From assembly GCF_040954645.1 (NCBI RefSeq), contig NC_092803.1, positions 119,305,461-119,369,460 of the forward strand: DNA of 64,000 nt, in the 5' to 3' direction. Positions 20,379 to 29,800 of the stretch are shown in pieces. The notes under the pieces are model-generated. The model was not told where the DNA came from, did no database searches, and saw nothing but the letters and a program-made list of their open reading frames with translations. The position numbers and the translations under genes were made by a program. Source of the stretch: Diabrotica undecimpunctata (lineage: Eukaryota; Arthropoda; Insecta; Coleoptera; Chrysomelidae). Every line of letters starts with the position of its first letter. Position 1 is the first letter of the stretch.

Positions 20379-22140
20379 CTACACAATATTACACCTACTA
20401 CAAAAATTTGATGTAACACAATGGTTTTTGTATATATGTTTTTCACACTTATTACATCTAAATGATTGTTTATTATCATTACGTGGGCAAATATAACATC
20501 TCCCACGTTTAGTAGCTCTTTGCCTTGCCTGGTTTTGGTCGTCTACCGGGATGTGGCCAACTCGACGAATAAGTTCTCTCAATTCTCTGGGAATATTTAC
20601 CATAACAGCACGCCGAACTAAGTTATTGTGTATTAGCTGTTTACCTAAATCAATCAAGAATTTTTTCCGTGTCAACCCAGATTCTAGATTAGCAGCGTTA
20701 TATAAAACATGTCCATTGACACCAGCAACATCCATGATCCGAAACCAAATAGCTTGTGGCCGTCTTCTAGTACGCCGTCCTATTTTGTAGTTGGCACAAG
20801 TTTGATCCAGTACATCCACCCCAACTTTGGTAATGTTGTAAAAGTCTACAATATCCGGTAGTTTCTTAGGTGTCTCCAATACTTTGTTGTTATTATGGAG
20901 ACTGGACACTAGACAAACGGATCGGTTTTTTTTTCGGTACGTAGGACACCAGGGTCATGTCTTTAGTAAATCCAAAAATAGATGAATAAACCGGACGTTG
21001 ATTATTCGGTAAAAACTCCGTTGGCAAATCTCTTTTATTTTTCCGCATAGTACCAACGCAAGTAAGTTTACAGCGGCGTAGCTCTTCAACAAGCTCTAGT
21101 GAAGAAAACCAGTTGTCACCAATTACATTGCGATTGGTGCAGTAAGCGAAAGAACATTTAGTGTTGGTATGGATAGCTTTTTTGGATTAGGTATTGCATC
21201 TTGTTTTCCAGTATAAACAAAGGCATTGATTAGATAATGAATACAGGCGTCACACAGGCACATTATTTTAAGTCCGTATTTTTCAGGCTTACTCTTTATA
21301 TACATTCTAAATTTACATTTTCCACGGAAACCGACGAGCATTTCATCCACTGTTACGTATTCTCCACACGAATAATTAGTTTGACAGTTATTTACAAAAT
21401 GATGAAAAATTTCAGAAATTGCTGCCAGCTTGTCTCCATTTACAATACGCTGGTCTCTAGTTTGCGGATCGTCAAATCTCAAAGATGTCAGTAAAAAACT
21501 AAACCTTTTTGTTGTCATTAGGGAACGGAATATATCACGACCAGTACCATCAGTTGCAAAGAGAGAATTTATATCTTCATTGTTTGATTTGAACACGCCT
21601 GCCAAATACAGAAGACCAAAAAATGCTAACATTTCAATTTTGTCAACATGGTTTATTGTACTGCATCCTAAAGCGTTATCTCCATAATTTGTTTGCAAAC
21701 TGGTTATTTTTTCGTTGGTTCTCTCAATAATCTGGTCAATTATTTTATCATCAACTAACAGTTGGAATGCTTCAGCAGGAGTCATAGGTTTGTTTACTCG
21801 TGCTGGTCCAGCAAGTCCTGGTACATGTGACACGATATTTGTTGCACGAGTTCGGCTCGACGCAGGAGCTTGCTTTGACCATTTTTTTCTATTTCTCCCG
21901 TAATAGTAACTTTGCTGTTCGTTATCACTACTGTCATCCTCACTACTCGATTCGGTACCTAAGATTTGATCGTTATTATTCCCAGTGTCACTTTGATCAC
22001 CAGCTTCAGAGTCAGTATCATGCTCACTAACAAATTGTCTTTGCATCAGATATGTCGAAATCGCTGTCACTAATCTGTTCAGCTCTGTCTTCTAACTCCT
22101 GTTGTGTCAAGGGTCTCGTTCTGACACTTAAATTAGCCAT
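20379..22140 (-). pseudogene. piggyBac-type transposase, copy 2 (few frameshifts)
   Basis: Reading starts at MANLSVRTRPLTQQELEDRA (ATG at 22140) and runs through an acidic N-terminus (SDTGNNNDQILGTESSSEDD), MTPAEAFQLLVDDKIIDQII, and a catalytic core with the three aspartates in EYVTVDEMLVGFRGKC, NVIGDNWFSSLEL and KVGVDVLDQTC. The C-terminus has a zinc finger: CYICPRNDNKQSFRCNKC and HCVTSNFCSRC. Only three frame changes are seen: near 22050, near 21140, and at a nine-T run at 20926-20934, where a length error could be biological or technical. About 587 codons in total, full length for the family. It acts on TTAA sites. Otherwise the sequence is well preserved. Confidence 0.9.
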
Positions 22141-22402
22141 AATTATTTAAAACTAAATCACTGACAATTGGCCTTTTTAAGGTATGGCGGGGTCAATTTT
22201 GACCCTATCGACGTCAGATGAATAGCTGGACGGCGGCGTTGCCAGGTGTTCTCCTTTTTCTGGAATTTTAATAACCATTTTTTGGGGTCTAAAATGACCC
22301 CGCCATACCAGTTAGGGGTTAATTTATTTAATCATTCCTTCATTCGGCTTTACTTAAATAGTAACTACGAATTTTTGTAAAAATTAAGAATATTATTAGT
22401 GA

Positions 22403-22471
22403 AGAACTAGCATAAATCCAGATAAGCTACTTCTGCACTAATAATTCTAATGCAGCACTAGTCTATGTCCA
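22403..22471. repeat. Right cluster of subterminal repeats
   Basis: AGAACTAGCATAAATCCA (22403-22420), the inverted copy TCCAGATAAGCTACTTCTGC (22417-22436), and GCAGCACTAGTCTATGTCCA (22452-22471). These match the left cluster at 17634-17936 and mark the other side of the DUF7869-like copy 1. Confidence 0.75.
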
Positions 22472-23215
22472 CCTAATTTTTTATTAAAATAATGAAATAA
22501 GAAAAACTAGTTTTATAGTAATGTATAAGTTAAAAAGAAAAACAAAATAATGTAAAACCAAACAAATACATTTATATATACATTCGAATGAATGCATTTG
22601 GTGTAAAGGATCACCCTTTTATTTTCCTTCCTTTAAATACAAAAGGGATTAGTTTAACTTGATCAACAGTCGACAGGGAAACTATTAGTAGTTAGTGATA
22701 AATCAAATAAGATATCTAATAATAACTCGATTTGCTGTTGGTCTATATGAATGTGATAAACCCTCTTTCATTAGTTTAACTGAATTTAGTGATTTTCCAA
22801 ATCCCTCACATGTCTGAAAATAATACGAATGAATGAGCATATGGCTGCTGTGAAATGTATTTAGAGAAGAATGCTAGAGAATAAATCGGTGGTATGATAT
22901 AGTCGCCGTTTATGAGAACTTAAAAATATTAATAATAGCTTATTGTGAACGTTTTGAAAATCTATTATTATTATTATTATTATTTAAAGGATAGTAAATA
23001 TTACTGTCCTTGCATTTTGCATTTAAAAAGCATTACCTTATTTTGTGTGAATCTTTGCTTCGCGTATATTCCATATTCCTGTTTTTTTTATGTCAACACA
23101 TTAATTTTTTTTTTGGTAATTTTATTTTTTATTTTCAATTGGCTTCAATGAATCTAAATGCAATATAGAAGTAAGATATGAAACACGAATAACTCTGCGA
23201 GAATAATTTATAAAA
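22472..23215. other. AT-rich non-coding stretch with (ATT)n
   Basis: No coding motif. A short ATT microsatellite lies at about 22964-22984. Confidence 0.55.
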
Positions 23216-23218
23216 TTT

Positions 23219-23224
23219 ATATAT

Positions 23225-23268
<44 letters not shown>
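23219..23268. repeat. (AT)n microsatellite
   Basis: About 50 bases of nearly pure AT dinucleotide repeat, immediately upstream of a Penelope-like fragment. Confidence 0.9.
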
Positions 23269-23270
<2 letters not shown>

Positions 23271-23289
23271 TTCAATTCACGATGGAAGT

Positions 23290-23700
23290 TAAGTCTGAAG
23301 CGTCTTGGCCATTCCTTGATGTTCCCGCCAAACTTAATTTAGTTATCAACACTCTTATTTCCCATTCCATAAAACTTAGCGACAACAATCACAGGTCATC
23401 CGAAATCAATTTAATAAGGCAAACACTCTTACAAAACGGCTGCCATTAAATCCAAATCAATAGGAGCATTCAAAAACATCTAAACCCCATTCCATCCAAA
23501 AAAGAAACCTTGCCGCCGGATCAACCCAAAATCTTTCTACCTTTTATTAAAAATGTCTCTGACAAAATTAGTAGAACTCTTATCCCTTTAAACATCAAAA
23601 TCATCTTCATTACTTACTCCAAATTGTCTAATCTCGTCAGATCCGTAAAAGACCAAATCCCCAATTAAGACCATGGTGTCGTTACCGTAAATCTAAAATT
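23290..23700 (+). pseudogene. Penelope-like element fragment (RT C-terminus and linker)
   Basis: Readings LINTLISHSIKLSDNNHRSS, EINLIRQTLLQNGCH and then ILPFIKNVSDKISRTLIPLN, followed by SKLSNLVRSVKDQIPN, correspond to the RT thumb and the linker that precedes the GIY-YIG domain of PLEs (family pattern: P.I.G.S.KI...L.....L...V.S.KD.I). Stops and frame changes interrupt it, and the endonuclease domain is missing. Confidence 0.6.
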
Positions 23701-24649
23701 GAAAAAGTCTCTTTTCTTCACAAAACAATATAACTTCACAGCACAATAAAATTAAACCGTATATCTAAATGTGCTATTACTATAACATGATTTTACAAAT
23801 TTTTGTGTGTTCTTCTTTTTCTCTATTAATTTTTCTTTAAATGGTTTTTAAATGCCTAAAGGAAATTTCTTAAATTTTTTCCTAAGCAGCAACCAGTGGT
23901 ATAAAGTGAGATTGAAAATAAAATTCTGAAAATGGATGTTACACCTCTCCAGAGGATTGTAAGAAGATTATTTTAGGTTTGTGAATCAGAAGTGTATTAT
24001 TTACTTAACCGCGCTAAAGCAGTATATACTCGATTAAATGCAAATACGTGTATGAAATTTCTCCTTCTTATCCGAAGCCAAATGCTAAATTCTGTGTGAA
24101 GGATGCAATAACTTTGTAGCTTAAATTGTTGGTTTCTGACTAAAATGATACATTATTATGTGATTCCATTATATTCAAGTGTGGATCTTCTAAAAGAACT
24201 ACTGTAATTTGATTAATATTTTTCCGACTGAACTGACAAGGCAGAGCCGTACTGGCTAAAGGATATTCTGGTTTTGACTATTCTCTGACAGATTCAAAAA
24301 TAATCAACTCTAAGGCTAAAGAGCAATAACTGATTAATGATTGAAAACAAAATGGTAGAATAAGATATAAAACTTAAATGCCTGAGAATCAATTTAGCAG
24401 CTATATAATATGGAAATAGAAAAACAGTATGTATGTGTTAATATTACAATATTCAGAATCAAAAACCTAAAATTAAAAAACGCACATATTTATATCAGTA
24501 ATCAGTACCTGTTATGACGATCAACGAAAAAACAAAAACTAAAGCTAACACAATAAATAAAACTTAGATACAAGTTCAATGAGACTGTAAGAAAGAATAA
24601 CAGAAAAATATTATTCGACAAAACAAGAAATAATTAGATCAGAAACACC
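23701..24649. other. Unassigned AT-rich stretch
   Basis: No recognisable domain, repeat or terminus on either strand. Confidence 0.5.
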
Positions 24650-25249
24650 TACACGATATACAATATAAATAAGTGCGTGCAAAATTAAAAGGAAGAATGA
24701 AGTAGATATATTAATAAAATCTTCATACAACGAAATCCCAATACAATGGGGAGTCAGACAAGGTTGCATTTTGTCCCCAACATTGTTCAATGTTTACTCG
24801 GACCAGTAATTTAAAAATGCATTTGAGGGACAGCGATATGGAATAAAAATCAACGGGGAACTACTTAATGTAATTAAGGTGATAACGGTAAAATAAATAA
24901 ACACCCACGATATAGTAATTATGTCAGAAAATGTTGAAGGTTTCGAGATTCTGCTTGGTTGTATTCACGAAGTAGGAAAGGAAATGAACATTAAAATAAA
25001 CTCAAACACAACCAAATTTTAGCACAAATACACATTTCTTTACGAGAATTATCTCAGCCGAAGTGTGGACACTGGAAGTATCAAGCAAAATTGAAGCATC
25101 GGAAATGTGGATTTATAAACGGATGCTGAAGATACCTTGGACAACAAGAAAAACTAATGAGGAAGTGTGAATTGCTAGATACTGTTAAACACCGGAAAGT
25201 CTCTTATCTGGGACATATAGTGAGGGGAAATCGATATAGAATACTACGT
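24650..25249 (+). pseudogene. RTE-like reverse transcriptase fragments
   Basis: The first half reads GVRQGCILSPTLFNVYSDQ and then NAFEGQRYGIKINGELLN and NTHDIVIMSENVEGFEILL, the RT palm of an insect endonuclease/RT family. The YADD site has decayed. After a deletion, the second half reads AEVWTLEVSSKIEASEMWIY, KRMLKIPWTTRKTNEEV and ELLDTVKHRKVSYLGHIVRG, the C-terminal region. The tail is replaced by a microsatellite at 25250. Confidence 0.75.
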
Positions 25250-25306
25250 ACATACATAAATACATACATAAATATATACATAAATACATACATAGATACA
25301 TACAAT
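25250..25306. repeat. (ATACATAA)n-type microsatellite
   Basis: A tract of imperfect TACATACATAAA units. It marks the junction between a plus-strand and a minus-strand RTE-like fragment. Confidence 0.85.
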
Positions 25307-25960
25307 CAGTATATAAAGTTCTTCGCTGTTTTCTGATTTCCAGCTTGCATTGGTCTCGGTCATTCACTCTTCTACTATATTCTCCTCTACTCTTCTACTC
25401 TAGTATGTATACTCTTCTATTCCTCTCGCTTTTATATCCTTGTCGATCCTCTTCAACTTAATCTCGGCCTGCCTTTCTTTCATCTTCCCTGTGGTGTACA
25501 GTTTATTACTTTTTTAAGAATTTTACTGTCATCCATTCTTTGTACGTACTTGTACCATCTTAGTTGGTTGATTCTGATGCCTGCTCTTATTCTATATTTA
25601 ACGCCCATGTATTCAATATTTAACACCCTGTCTAATCTTGATTTACTGGCCGCTCTCCTCCAATAATCCATTTTGTTGCTTCTAAAGTGTTTATGGCTTT
25701 GTTCTTCAGTGGCCATATTTCGCTTCCATATGTAACAATGCTTTTGACATTGCTATTAGAGATTTTGGGTTTATTTTTTCTCGATTTTTTTTATCGCACA
25801 GTATGCTGTTCAATTAGTGAATGGCTGGTCTTTCCTGGTTATTTCAGTCTTTATTCTCTTCATTAAAATTGCCTTCATTAGTCATGTGCATGCCTAGATA
25901 TTCATACATTTTACAGTGATTTATTTGCTGGTGACTCTTCCAAAATTAGATTTTATTGTT
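25307..25960 (-). pseudogene. RTE-like element C-terminal region, minus strand
   Basis: Minus-strand readings include YGSEIWPLKN, RAASKSRLDRVLNIEYMGVK, INQLRWYKYVQRMDDSKILK and NDRDQCKLEIRKQRRTL, matching the C-terminal part of insect endonuclease/RT elements (family pattern QLRWYGHVQRM...RLPKK and DR..WK...). The segment is frameshifted and 5'-truncated. Its family differs from the plus-strand pieces on either side. Confidence 0.65.
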
Positions 25961-25989
25961 CTCCTATACATATTTTTTTAATTTTTTTA

Positions 25990-26720
25990 ATATTTACTTT
26001 TAAGCCCCGGGAGAAAACAATGATATGGAAGCCAAAGAGCAGGCTGGCTTCAAAGCAGGTAGATCGACTATTGTCCATCTCTTTACAATTACCCAACTTA
26101 TAGAAAAAAAAGCGGCATGAAACCAAGCAATTCACCTCCTATACGTAGATTTTCAAAAAACATACGACAGTGTACCACAACCAAAACTATGGGAAGCTTT
26201 AGAAACAATGAACATTAAGATAACTTTAATCAAGGCAGTGCAGGAACTATAAAAACAATACAAGTATAATTAAGATAGCCCAAGAGATATCCAAATGGTT
26301 TTTGATATACAAAAGACAAGAATGCTATCTGTCCCCGACTTTGTTTAAGATCTACTTGAAGCAAGTACTGAAGATGTGAAAAAGAAAATGTGGTATAAAA
26401 AACCTTCTAAACGACACCACGTTGTATACACTATGCTTTGCAGACCACCAAATAGTCTTGGCTCAAGAGTACGAATATCTAGAATATATGACATGCAAAC
26501 TTATTCAGGAATATCAAAATACTACAACTGATCCTTAAGGGCAAAATAGACAGCCGTATAAGTATATGAAGAAAACAGATATGTTGTTTAAAAAATATTC
26601 GTGAATGGACTGAGATATCGGATGCAATAGAATTATTCAATCTGACAGAAGATCGAGAAGTCTTCGCAATGATGATCGTCAACGTCGGATAATCCTGATA
26701 TGGCACGTGAAGAAGGACAG
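25990..26720 (+). pseudogene. RTE-like reverse transcriptase, internally deleted
   Basis: Readings EAKEQAGFKAGRSTIVHLFT and LLYVDFQKTYDSVPQPKLWE followed by ALETMNIKITLIKAVQEL give the RT fingers and palm; LLNDTTLYTLCFADHQIV represents the catalytic FADD region with DH for DD. After a deletion the tail NIREWTEISDAIELFNLTED plus VFAMMIVNVG and TGGCACGTGAAGAAG follows, the 3' signature of this family. Numerous stops and frameshifts are present. Confidence 0.7.
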
Positions 26721-26959
26721 TGATAAAACAGCAAAAAACAGACTAGTTAAGACAACCTAAGACAAGTGACCAATCGGAAGGGAAATAGTCTAATAGAATA
26801 AGAAGAAATGTTAAAAATGCAATATAGCTAACTAAAGTAAAGAAAAAAAGAAGGCAGAAAGAGTAAAATCCAATATAATGGAATCATTAGACTGAGATAA
26901 ATATAACGATTGAGAATACAAGAGCAGCATTAGCAAAAATGAAAAAAAATCCTTAGAAG

Positions 26960-27195
26960 TAGCAATATAAAATTGAAAATTAATCGCTTAATGGTGCTGT
27001 GTACTCTGTTGTTCTGTACGGAGGAATTTCGATACAAGCCTTCAATAAAAACTCGATGCATTCGAGATGTGATGTCATAGGCCCATATTAAAAAATTCTC
27101 AGATAAACAGAGTTACCAATTGAAGGGGTTTGCGGGGGTTTTAAAGAAAGATCGCCAAATAAACATAAAATCATAAAACGTTGCAAATAAGAATA
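26960..27195 (+). pseudogene. RTE-like C-terminal fragment
   Basis: Readings SVVLYGGISIQAFNKNSMHS and the region equivalent to FEMWVYRR and KISWTDR, with shifts, followed by KRCK.EYLG, correspond to the region after the RT domain in the same element group. It is short and degenerate. Confidence 0.5.
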
Positions 27196-27203
27196 TCTAG
27201 GCT

Positions 27204-27300
27204 CAGGGCCGTCGATAACCTGCTAGGCCTGCAAGGGATGCACTGCAGGCAGGCGCCCCTGCTTGGGAGGGGCCAAAATGTGTTTTTTTTTCTGCTAGTG
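27204..27300. other. Possible hAT-like terminus
   Basis: CAGGGCCGTCGATAACC followed by a GC-rich GGCAGGCGCCCCTGC..GGGGCC stretch looks like the beginning of some hAT elements (CAGGGCCGG... with a GC-rich first 80 bases). No partner end, target duplication or hAT transposase was found, so this is only a resemblance. Confidence 0.25.
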
Positions 27301-27719
27301 TTACACAAAATAGTAAAATAGAAAAATTATTTTTTTTATGTGGTTTCAATTCCAGTCAATATACGCTAACCCGTAATTGCTATTTCTGCAACTTTGCACA
27401 CACACGTAAAATATACAAAAATATACAACGCATAGAATTCCTACCCTGTTGGATTAGAAGTTATTGGTAAATATATTATGTATGTTTAAAAAAACAAACA
27501 ACTTTGCACTTGAAAATGTACTTACTGGTTATCCTGTCCCAGTGAGTTTTACCAAGAAGCATGTTAGTAGCGGAGAATTTTTTTTTATTTAGCATATGGC
27601 ATATTAAGAACACATAGTTAAAACCAATATTTTTATAAAAAATGTTAAATGGAGTATTAAAAACGAACATGTAATATATTAATATAATCTAAAACATTTT
27701 CGGTCACATTCACGAATTC

Positions 27720-28425
27720 CATCTTCATAGTCTTTCTTGCAGTGCTCTCAGTATGTTACCCTCCTTATCTCTTTAGGTCTTTTGTTTGAATTTCTTTTTG
27801 CTTTTGTTTAGTTTCTGTTAAAATTTTCTCGTCTCTGTTAGCCTACTTAGATCTTGTAGTTCTTGGAGTTCTTTGTTCAGAGTTTCCCTATTCTTTCTGC
27901 AATGGATTTTTTCTTCTTTACGTAGTTATTTATATTCCTCCTCTGATTGTTAGGTTTTGTGCCCCTGCTGCATCAATAAATCTGCTCTGATTTTACTCTC
28001 TGTTAATATCTGACATTCTACCGTCAAAACAGTCATTCGTTCTAGTTTACCGTTCATGTTTACGGTTCATGCCTAGTAATTCTTCAACTGCCTCTTTCAT
28101 GATGGTTCTGTACCTTTCCCACTATTCATTTATGTTTTCATGTTTTAGTCTATTTTTTGTTTGAAGTTTATATTTTGTTTATATTCTCTATTTTTGTTTG
28201 TATTTTTAAGTGCTTCTACATTGTATCGTTCATGTTTAGAACCTATTTAACATTTAAAATTCTTGCCCTTACTCTACTTTCGATTCAGAATCCGCACTTG
28301 CTCGTCTTCTGGTGCGGACGTTTATTAAATTCGATTGGTGTCTTGAGTCTACAATCTATCTTATTTACTGTAAGTCTGTCTGATGATTTCCAGGAGCCTT
28401 CGTGTATTTTTTTCGAGCGAAGTTA
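27720..28425 (-). pseudogene. RTE-like endonuclease end and linker
   Basis: Minus-strand readings IHEGSWKSSDRLTVNKIDCR (the end of an APE-type endonuclease, family KGTW.SPDG.TVNQIDHVL), then WERYRTIMKEAVEELLGMNR and a Lys/Glu-rich linker (ETKQKQKEIQTKD), which leads into RT in intact elements. Many stops; the RT is absent. Confidence 0.55.
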
Positions 28426-28894
28426 AAATTATTCAATCGATTTAAAAAAACTGCTATGAAAAAGAAGTCATTTTTAAAATCAGAGCATCAAAAATATTTA
28501 AAATTCGGTATTTTAAAAGTACCAATTTTTTTTCATTTTGTTGCGCTGTTATCATTCCTGTTTCATACTATGCAAATTAAACGTTTACTGTTTATTCCAG
28601 TTCTTTCTTTAACGGCATTTTTAGTTTTTTATTGACGCTTATAAAAGTAGATGCTTTGTTGGGTAGTTGCATCATTCTACTAATTCAGCTGTTAATTCAT
28701 CTGTTGTTTTATTTTGCTGTGTAACCAAATTTCGACATAATGTCAGGACATTGATTATTTCTGTTATTAAATACAGTTCTCGGTCATTTCACACTCAAGA
28801 GAATTAAATTTGTCTCATACATAAATTCGAATCTCGGTAATTGCGTTTCATTTTGTTTACTGCCGTAAACGTAATACGTAGAATTAATTGTAAA

Positions 28895-28935
28895 GAGTAT
28901 TGTATTTGTAACAAATTGTAACAAATACAATACTC
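28895..28935. repeat. Perfect 15-bp inverted repeat
   Basis: GAGTATTGTATTTGT (28895-28909) and ACAAATACAATACTC (28921-28935) are exact complements separated by 11 bases. No gene is adjacent. It could form a hairpin or be a MITE core. Confidence 0.8.
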
Positions 28936-29479
28936 CCCGCAATTAGTCATCATGTCAGACATGACTCGATGTATAGCTTTTTCCAAATAAACACGTTTCA
29001 GCATGTTTTTAGAAGACATTTTGTACATACAAACCAAACAGGCATCTGCGGTTGCTAACATTCTTTCTATTGACAGACTAAATAATTGAATATCCTTTTG
29101 AAATAAAAGTATATACTAATTTGAGTATGTTACATCTTTAGATATATAGTCGACTTCCGCACATCCGCTCATGACACATTATTAATGTCAATGAAAACTT
29201 ATTTTATAAACTAGATTTAATGCATTATTTTTTTTTATTATAAGCAGGCATATAATATTCAATTTTTAAAATGTAAAGTGAACCAGCAAGGAAACATCAT
29301 ATTTTCTTACGCGTCACCAATGATCGAGTGTTTTTTTTTGTTCCTAGCATTGATTTTGCTGCAGTTAATGTGGTTCTACCTATTATGTCCCACTGGTGTT
29401 CTAATGATTTCTCTTCATTGTCTTAATATTCAGTCAGCTTTCTCTTTATTTCTTTTCCAAATTTATTTTAAGTTTCGAG

Positions 29480-29800
29480 TCTTTTCAGTTTACTTAGATC
29501 TAGAATTTCCTTTCTTGGTTGATTATCTTTTGCCTGTCGGCTGATCCTACATCTGAAGTGTACCTGAACTAGTAGCTGGTCTGAGCCGCAGCATGCACCC
29601 CGTCTACTTTTTACGTCTAGAAGGTTGTTTCTAATCACTTTTCTATCAAGACGTGGTCTATTTGGTTCACAATATTACCTTTACGAGATATCCAGGTGCC
29701 TTTTTGTATGTTTTTGTGGGGAAATATGGTAGAACTTATGATACTAGCTGCAAATTCAATAAGATATTGGCCGTTTTTATTCGTTTCTCTATATAGGAGA
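29480..29800 (-). pseudogene. APE-type endonuclease fragment of an RTE-like element
   Basis: Minus-strand reading ETNKNGQYLIEFAASIISST, IFPHKNIQKGTWISRKGNIV, NQIDHVLIEK and GVHAAAQTS matches the second half of the endonuclease of the insect RTE-like family (GTW.SP.G...NQIDHVLI, followed by SDH, here decayed). Stops follow HVLIEK. Confidence 0.7.

Larger units (their letters stand above)
19696..22318 (-). mobile_element. piggyBac-family DNA transposon, copy 2 (2623 bp)
   Basis: The ends are CCCTTAACTGGTATGG (19696) and CCATACCAGTTAGGGG (22318), inverted repeats with one mismatch, flanked by TTAA at 19692-19695 and 22319-22322. Inside the ends, a motif of the form GGTATGGCGGGGTCA-n-TGACC recurs three times: near 19732 and 22180 in the same orientation and inverted near 22285-22310, suggesting subterminal binding sites. 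The transposase gene is on the minus strand. A tRNA-derived SINE has inserted at 19828-20129 between the transposase stop and the left end. Its sequence differs from piggyBac copy 1, so these are two families. Confidence 0.93.
17634..22471 (+). mobile_element. DUF7869-like DNA transposon, copy 1 (nested insertions)
   Basis: A broken DDE/RNase-H-fold type gene (18009-19551) sits between two clusters of a short repeat with the core GCAG(A/C)ACTAGTCTATGTCCA (17634-17936 and 22403-22471). The repeats occur in both orientations at both ends, as subterminal transposase-binding sites do in many DNA transposons. A piggyBac element (19696-22318) was inserted downstream of the gene, pushing the two clusters apart; without it the unit would be about 2.2 kb, close to the second family member at 55531-57838 (2.3 kb). 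Exact outer ends and the target duplication are not resolved. Linking the family to DUF7869 is from memory of its motifs. Confidence 0.6.

Noticed and set aside
20926..20934. Programmed frameshift in piggyBac copy 2 at the nine-T run
   Set aside because: piggyBac transposases are not known to use frameshifting; two other shifts exist in this gene, so mutation or a sequencing error is simpler.
22964..23268. Replication origin or regulatory meaning of the (ATT)n and (AT)n tracts
   Set aside because: They are ordinary microsatellites next to degraded TE sequence; nothing else supports a function.
27204..29800. A complete hAT element starting at 27204
   Set aside because: No matching right end, 8-bp duplication or hAT transposase could be found; only the first bases resemble hAT termini.
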